A stretch of 64,000 nucleotides of DNA. Origin: a virus. Of this stretch, positions 60,862 through 64,000 are shown one piece after another. Position numbers and translations under genes: made by a program. Location: the IMG/VR virus record IMGVR_UViG_3300037882_000456, positions 1 through 64,000 of that record; one strand, given 5' to 3'. Each line of letters opens with the position of its first letter. Within the stretch, counting starts at the first letter, position 1. The notes under the pieces were generated by a model that saw nothing but the letters and a program-made list of their open reading frames with translations, did no database searches and was not told the origin of the DNA.

Positions 60862-61032
60862 TCATCGCTTTCCTTCCGTCTTGCCTGTGTAAAGCCTGCC
60901 TCGATTTCGCAGATGGTCGCGCTTACGCAACCTTACGAAATACGTGCCGACTAGGTTGTTGTGCCTTTCGGCCCAGACCCAACCATACACCAACGACCTG
61001 TCCCCATTTGGGGCAGAATTTGGTCCTGGCAT
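60862..61032 (-). CDS. Small basic protein
   Basis: 56 aa (YGWVWAERHNNLVGTYFVRL), strong AGGAGGTGATTTAC site. Not recognised. Confidence 0.6.
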   Translation of the reverse strand: MPGPNSAPNGDRSLVYGWVWAERHNNLVGTYFVRLRKRDHLRNRGRLYTGKTEGKR

Positions 61033-61064
61033 GTAAATCACCTCCTAACAGTATCGTTAGAAAG

Positions 61065-61196
61065 TTAAGTCATGGTTTGATCCTTTCTCCACGCGCGATT
61101 CTCGCGCTGGCGGTCGATTTTCTTAGTGATACGCTTGTGACGCTTGCCTCCACAGATAGGGCAGCCATACGTCCAAGACTTCGGAACCTTTATCAT
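61065..61196 (-). CDS. Small zinc-finger-like protein
   Basis: 43 aa, basic, with YGCPICGGKRHKR. It starts right after tRNA-Gly(GCC) on the same transcript, without a clear ribosome site. Confidence 0.5.
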   Translation of the reverse strand: MIKVPKSWTYGCPICGGKRHKRITKKIDRQRENRAWRKDQTMT

Positions 61197-61199
61197 AAG

Positions 61200-61271
61200 T
61201 GCGGTAGACGAGAATCGAACTCGCTTGACAACGTTGGCAACGTCGCATAATATCCAGTATATGACTACCAC
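61200..61271 (-). tRNA. tRNA-Gly (GCC)
   Basis: Acceptor GTGGTAG/CTACCGC, anticodon stem CGACG/CGTTG, loop TTGCCAA, T loop TTCGATT. Confidence 0.85.
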
Positions 61272-61275
61272 TGAG

Positions 61276-61346
61276 AGCCAAGGGAGAGAATCGAACTCTC
61301 TTTGAATGCGTACCATGCACTCGTAATACCATTATACTACCCTGGC
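61276..61346 (-). tRNA. tRNA-Thr (GGT)
   Basis: Acceptor GCCAGGG/CCTTGGC, anticodon stem AGTGC/GCATT, loop ATGGTAC, T stem GAGAG/CTCTC. Confidence 0.85.
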
Positions 61347-61348
61347 GG

Positions 61349-61419
61349 GGTGACTAGTGGGAATCGAACCCACACTGATTGGGACACAACCAATCGTGAT
61401 ACCATTTCACTATAGTCAC
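61349..61419 (-). tRNA. tRNA-His (GTG)
   Basis: Acceptor GTGACTA/TAGTCAC, anticodon stem ATTGG/CCAAT, loop TTGTGTC, discriminator C as expected for His. Confidence 0.88.
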
Positions 61420-61421
61420 AG

Positions 61422-61492
61422 TGACCCGTGGGGGTATCGATCCCCCGCCTTTTGGTTGAGAACCAAAGGGACTACCTTTATCCTAACGGGCC
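61422..61492 (-). tRNA. tRNA-Glu (CTC)
   Basis: Acceptor GGCCCGT/ACGGGTC, anticodon stem TTTGG/CCAAA, loop TTCTCAA; second Glu tRNA besides the plus-strand TTC one. T loop is ATCGATA. Confidence 0.8.
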
Positions 61493-61572
61493 TTACGATT
61501 TCACTGAACGAGGAGTGTCGCAGTCCTGGCCTAGTTCACAAATCTCTGCTGGCGCGTAGTTCCAACAGCGAG

Positions 61573-61643
61573 TGCCGATGTAGGGAATCGAACCCCAGCC
61601 ACTTGATTACGAAACAAGCGTACTACCACTATACTACAAAGGC
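61573..61643 (-). tRNA. tRNA-Thr (CGT)
   Basis: Anticodon loop TTCGTAA closed by a T-T mismatch in stem CTTGT/TCAAG; T stem around TTCGATT; acceptor GCCTTTG/CATCGGC has two mismatches. Possibly weak or edited. The 80-base gap 61493-61572 has no clear gene. Confidence 0.65.
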
Positions 61644-61689
61644 GGGTGTGGGCTTAGAATTCACATCGCGCGATGCTTCATCCGTTGTT

Positions 61690-61744
61690 CCCCTAATATC
61701 CCACCAGGGACCGGAATCGAACCATACTAGGGAATGACCCAACG
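61690..61744 (-). pseudogene. Truncated tRNA remnant
   Basis: Minus strand holds a GGGTCATTCCC arm-like piece and a T-arm-like GGTTCGATTCC but no 5' half; it directly follows tRNA-Thr(TGT). Confidence 0.35.
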
Positions 61745-61815
61745 AGCCTCGTGACGTAATCGAAACGTCGCCAATGCTTTACAAGAGCATCGCACTACCA
61801 CTATGCTAACGAGGC
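61745..61815 (-). tRNA. tRNA-Thr (TGT)
   Basis: Acceptor GCCTCGT/ACGAGGC, anticodon stem ATGCT/AGCAT, loop CTTGTAA, T stem GACGT/ACGTC. Confidence 0.88.
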
Positions 61816-61886
61816 AAGATAACCTAGCCGTGAGTCCAGAGGACTAGGTGTTTATGTAACAACTATACCACAAGAGAAACCTTGTG

Positions 61887-62480
61887 TCAAGCAGATCTGG
61901 CCTTTCGTGCTGCCATGATCTTAGCAAACGCATCGCTGTTGTCAGGGATGCTCAACTGAATCTTGCGAGAAATCGGTGCTGGTGCGAAGATATGTTCCCT
62001 GCCTCGCAGACCATATGTTGTAGACATTAGGGGCTCATCAATAACAGGAGAGTTGAACTCAACAATGTCTAGGATGATGTAGGCGGCGAGGTCCGTCGTT
62101 GTAACAGAGTTGTATCGGCAGATCATGGACTGGAATGCTTCCTTTAGCACACCGTCCCCACGAACCTCCCAGGGCATCCTAGCATCCCTGTCTGTGTGAT
62201 TGTTAAAGTGATTGCCTAGAAACGAAATAGTCTCTAGTTCATCTTCATTGTGCTCTATGTAGTTAAGCGTACACCCACCGTTGTTCTTGATGTTGCGGAA
62301 CGTTCTAGAGCCCACCTGTGTAGACAGAACCACCTGCGGCGTTCCATCAACACGATAAGGAAGGGCCAATTGATACGGCCTCACGTTCCAGGTGCCGTCT
62401 GTGTTCTTTGAAGAAATGATCGCGTAAGAGGAAGCAAAGAAGATATCCCTCTGCAACCAGTTCTTATGAGGAGAACTCAT
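61887..62480 (-). CDS. Flavin-reductase-like FMN-binding protein
   Basis: 197 aa. The split-barrel pattern of flavin reductases: YAIISSKNTDGTWNVRPYQL, PQVVLSTQVGSRTFRNIKNN, and GCTLNYI. Expected to bind FMN and supply reduced flavin or act as an oxidoreductase. It sits inside the tRNA array. Reduced flavin could serve ThyX, but no direct link is shown. Confidence 0.7.
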   Translation of the reverse strand: MSSPHKNWLQRDIFFASSYAIISSKNTDGTWNVRPYQLALPYRVDGTPQVVLSTQVGSRTFRNIKNNGGCTLNYIEHNEDELETISFLGNHFNNHTDRDARMPWEVRGDGVLKEAFQSMICRYNSVTTTDLAAYIILDIVEFNSPVIDEPLMSTTYGLRGREHIFAPAPISRKIQLSIPDNSDAFAKIMAARKARSA

Positions 62481-62500
62481 TGAATCTCTTTCTACTAAAG

Positions 62501-62571
62501 TGGGAAGCCATGGAATCGAACCATGTTTCGTAGGACTTCACTCTACTGTAATACCAATATACGAGCAACCC
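62501..62571 (-). tRNA. tRNA-Phe (GAA)
   Basis: Anticodon loop GTGAAGT in stem GTAGA/CCTAC (A-C closing mismatch), T stem CATGG/CCATG, acceptor GGGTTGC/GCTTCCC with two central mismatches. Confidence 0.7.
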
Positions 62572-62585
62572 TTAGGTAAATCAAG

Positions 62586-62659
62586 TCGAGATACAAGGAT
62601 TTGAACCTTGATCGGGTGCGTATCAGACACCTGTTCTAACCAGATTGAACTATATCTCG
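62586..62659 (-). tRNA. tRNA-Ile (GAT)
   Basis: Acceptor CGAGATA/TATCTCG, anticodon stem GGTGT/GCACC, loop CTGATAC, T stem CAAGG/CCTTG. Confidence 0.9.
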
Positions 62660-62807
62660 TGGCCCCTAAGTACAGTCAACACTTCCTAGAGGGAACTGGC
62701 TTGGCGAATGCGACAACCGCCGCTCTGTTGAACCAGCCTCCATACTATCTCACTCCCGCCAAGAAGTGATACCCTTTGGAGTAATTAGGGATCCAATCCC
62801 CAACTTG
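62660..62807 (-). other. Gap in the tRNA array without a clear gene
   Basis: 148 bases with no complete tRNA. A 25-codon frame (MEAGSTERRLSHSPSQFP...) and tRNA-like fragments occur; neither is convincing. Confidence 0.3.
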
Positions 62808-62878
62808 TACCGGGTGAGGGAATCGAACCCCCGCTAAGTGGATGTAAGCCACACGCCCTACCATTAGACTAACCCGGC
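62808..62878 (-). tRNA. tRNA-Val (TAC)
   Basis: Acceptor GCCGGGT/ACCCGGT, anticodon stem with CTTACAT loop, T stem around TTCGATT. The gap 62879-62976 has tRNA-like debris only. Confidence 0.82.
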
Positions 62879-62976
62879 CTATGATCTTTTCCGCACGCGC
62901 GATTGGAGGGTGATCAAACCCAGTCCCGTTTTGTAAGGCGCGAACTAAATCCGCCGTTGGAATCAGGACCAACACG

Positions 62977-63047
62977 TACCCCTAGATCGTACCGACCGAT
63001 CTTCCCTTGGTTAAGAGCCAAGTGCATCACCTTAATGCTTTAGGGGC
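62977..63047 (-). tRNA. tRNA-Lys (CTT)
   Basis: Acceptor GCCCCTA/TAGGGGT, anticodon stem CTTGG/CCAAG, loop CTCTTAA, T stem GATCG/CGATC with an unusual loop GTCGGTA. Confidence 0.85.
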
Positions 63048-63058
63048 CTAACTCTGCG

Positions 63059-63140
63059 TACTCTCGGTCGGATTCGAACCGACAAGCCTCTCGGCGTTGC
63101 GTTCTAAGCGCAGTGCGTTTACCAGTTTCACCACGAGAGC
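63059..63140 (-). tRNA. tRNA-Leu (TAG)
   Basis: 82 bases with a long variable arm. Acceptor GCTCTCG/CGAGAGT, anticodon loop CTTAGAA, T stem GTCGG/CCGAC. Confidence 0.9.
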
Positions 63141-63141
63141 G

Positions 63142-63212
63142 TGGACCCGAGGGGAATCGAACCCCTTACAGTTTCCTTGCAAAAGAAACCCGCTACCTTA
63201 GCAGTCAAGCCC
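63142..63212 (-). tRNA. tRNA-Ala (TGC)
   Basis: Anticodon loop TTTGCAA in stem TTTCT/GGAAA, T stem AGGGG/CCCCT; acceptor GGGCTTG/CGGGTCC relies on three G-T pairs. One base from tRNA-Leu. Confidence 0.72.
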
Positions 63213-63281
63213 TAGTACGCCCGAGGAACGCAATCGCCTCCCTCGGGGTACTTACTACTATACACTATTCGGTTCTGTGTG

Positions 63282-63641
63282 TCAAGCAGTTTCCTTGGTT
63301 TCCCAGAATCCTTCTACTCGACCATCTGCGTAGTGAACGAAAATCTCTGCGCCATCCATCCACTTCCACTTGTTGCCTACGCCGAACGTAGCAACGGGCT
63401 CGTCGTAAATCTTAGGCTCTTCGTCACCCTTGTCAGCGCCCCAGTACGAATCTGCTGCGCTCCAACGATCACCGCAACACGAGCAGTCGCCATCACCATC
63501 GAAGTACAGACCGATCATTTCTGCTCGCTCGTCTGCTTCCTTGGCGGTGTCTGCCTCAACTACAACGTAGTGTGAGATTCCACGGCCAGGGTTGAAATCG
63601 AACGATCCACCACTGTTGTTCTGATTGTAAGTGTAAAACAT
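63282..63641 (-). CDS. Conserved actinophage protein with zinc site
   Basis: 119 aa. YNQNNSGGSFDFN, ISHYVVVEADTAKEADERAE and GLYFDGDGDCSCCGDRWS are the hallmarks of an unnamed family common in actinophages. The CSCCGD knuckle may bind zinc. AGGAGGGGTC before the ATG. Function unknown. Confidence 0.8.
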   Translation of the reverse strand: MFYTYNQNNSGGSFDFNPGRGISHYVVVEADTAKEADERAEMIGLYFDGDGDCSCCGDRWSAADSYWGADKGDEEPKIYDEPVATFGVGNKWKWMDGAEIFVHYADGRVEGFWETKETA

Positions 63642-63729
63642 AATGACCCCTCCTTGGAATCTGTAGGTTACCTCTTTTAGGTAAGTAGATTAGTCTATCA
63701 GATCCAAGTGCTGGTGTCAAGCGGTTTCG

Positions 63730-64000
63730 CTACTTCCTCGTTACCGCTGTAACCTCAATGTCCTTGGTCGCACCAAAGACGCCATCAAGGATATAGGTCA
63801 CACGCTCCCACTCTAGCCCACCGATGCCACAGCCAATTCTTGGGAGGCCAATGGAGCGAACGTTATTTCTCAAAGCATGATCCCACATATTGTGAGCAGC
63901 AAGGGCGACTAGAACGTAGTTAGCGTTGCGGCCCTGCTTGACCTGGGTGGCACAGTTATAAATCCACCTAGGCTTTGCGTTCTCCGCGAACTCCCAGGCC
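63730..64000 (-). CDS. Macro-domain protein, N-terminus cut by window edge
   Basis: At least 89 residues are visible, ending at TAG 63730. SIGLPRIGCGIGGLEWERV matches the ADP-ribose-binding loop of macro domains (PrIGcGxGGLxWxxV), closest to single-domain hydrolases that remove ADP-ribose. It could clear ADP-ribose from proteins or nucleic acid, or bind NAD-derived signals used in phage defence. The upstream part lies outside the window. Confidence 0.85.
   Translation of the reverse strand, partial: AWEFAENAKPRWIYNCATQVKQGRNANYVLVALAAHNMWDHALRNNVRSIGLPRIGCGIGGLEWERVTYILDGVFGATKDIEVTAVTRK

Noticed and set aside
61493-61572. Short minus frame with RCWNYAPAEICELGQDC
   Set aside because: The Cys pattern is suggestive, but there is no start codon outside the preceding tRNA and no ribosome site.
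62745-62975. 76-aa minus-strand frame MLVLIPTADLVRAL...
   Set aside because: It runs through tRNA-Val, so it cannot be a separate gene.
1-64000. CRISPR array, IS element, integrase or transposase
   Set aside because: No regularly spaced repeats with unique spacers, no terminal inverted repeats with a transposase frame, and no recombinase motifs were seen.

Overview
The window is part of the genome of a large tailed phage (siphovirus type) of an actinobacterial host. The evidence is a complete HK97-type head, neck and tail module with a long tape measure gene, two WhiB-like regulators, an Lsr2-like DNA-binding protein, RIIA/RIIB-like proteins, a DUF932 protein, GP88, ThyX, a class II ribonucleotide reductase, about 19 tRNAs, and many transcripts that appear leaderless, a habit of actinobacteria. 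No integrase, ParA/B, terminase or DNA polymerase is visible, so the genome extends well beyond this window. The host genus cannot be fixed from the sequence.

Layout. (1) 1-30106, all minus strand: the virion arm. In transcription order it runs ribonucleotide reductase NrdJ, small virion proteins, a 767-aa repeat protein, a collagen-like fibre and LamG-like proteins, then an unusual enzyme cassette (GNAT-like protein, 32-aa micro-ORF, cupin, ANL adenylating enzyme, second cupin), further virion proteins, portal, protease-scaffold, major capsid, neck proteins, two tandem paralogous tail-tube proteins, tail assembly chaperones joined by a -1 frameshift, and the tape measure (cut by the left edge). 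(2) 30107-30452: divergent regulatory region. (3) 30453-50808, plus strand: an early-type region of many small genes, including a secreted transglycosylase-like protein, an HslV/proteasome-beta-like Ntn hydrolase, SLOG-like protein, thermonuclease, ThyX, WhiB, GP88, four tRNAs, DUF932, RIIA/RIIB and an Lsr2-like protein. (4) 50809-51213: convergent non-coding region with two tandem DnaA boxes and strong hairpins. (5) 51214-64000, minus strand: four membrane proteins, second WhiB, HNH endonuclease, lipoprotein, calcineurin-type phosphoesterase, secreted hydrolase-like protein, endolysin, flavin-reductase-like protein, an array of tRNAs, and a macro-domain protein cut by the right edge.

How it works together. 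The plus arm between 36.5 and 50.8 kb is built from repeated cassettes: a gene or short operon, a palindrome (CGGGCAAGATCTTGCCCG type, 13 copies), a TGTCAAG box, a TCACGGGAA box, then a promoter. Two promoter types occur: TTGACA-17-TAnnnT, and one with TGTCRGACCC exactly 6 nt before the -10. In 16 genes on both strands the ATG lies exactly 6 nt after the -10 hexamer, which predicts leaderless mRNA. Two intergenic regions (37.4 and 38.2 kb) carry pairs of 30-bp iteron-like repeats in opposite orientation. The best candidates for something undescribed are this regulatory architecture, the ANL/cupin/GNAT cassette inside the virion operon, and the phage-encoded proteasome-like hydrolase.
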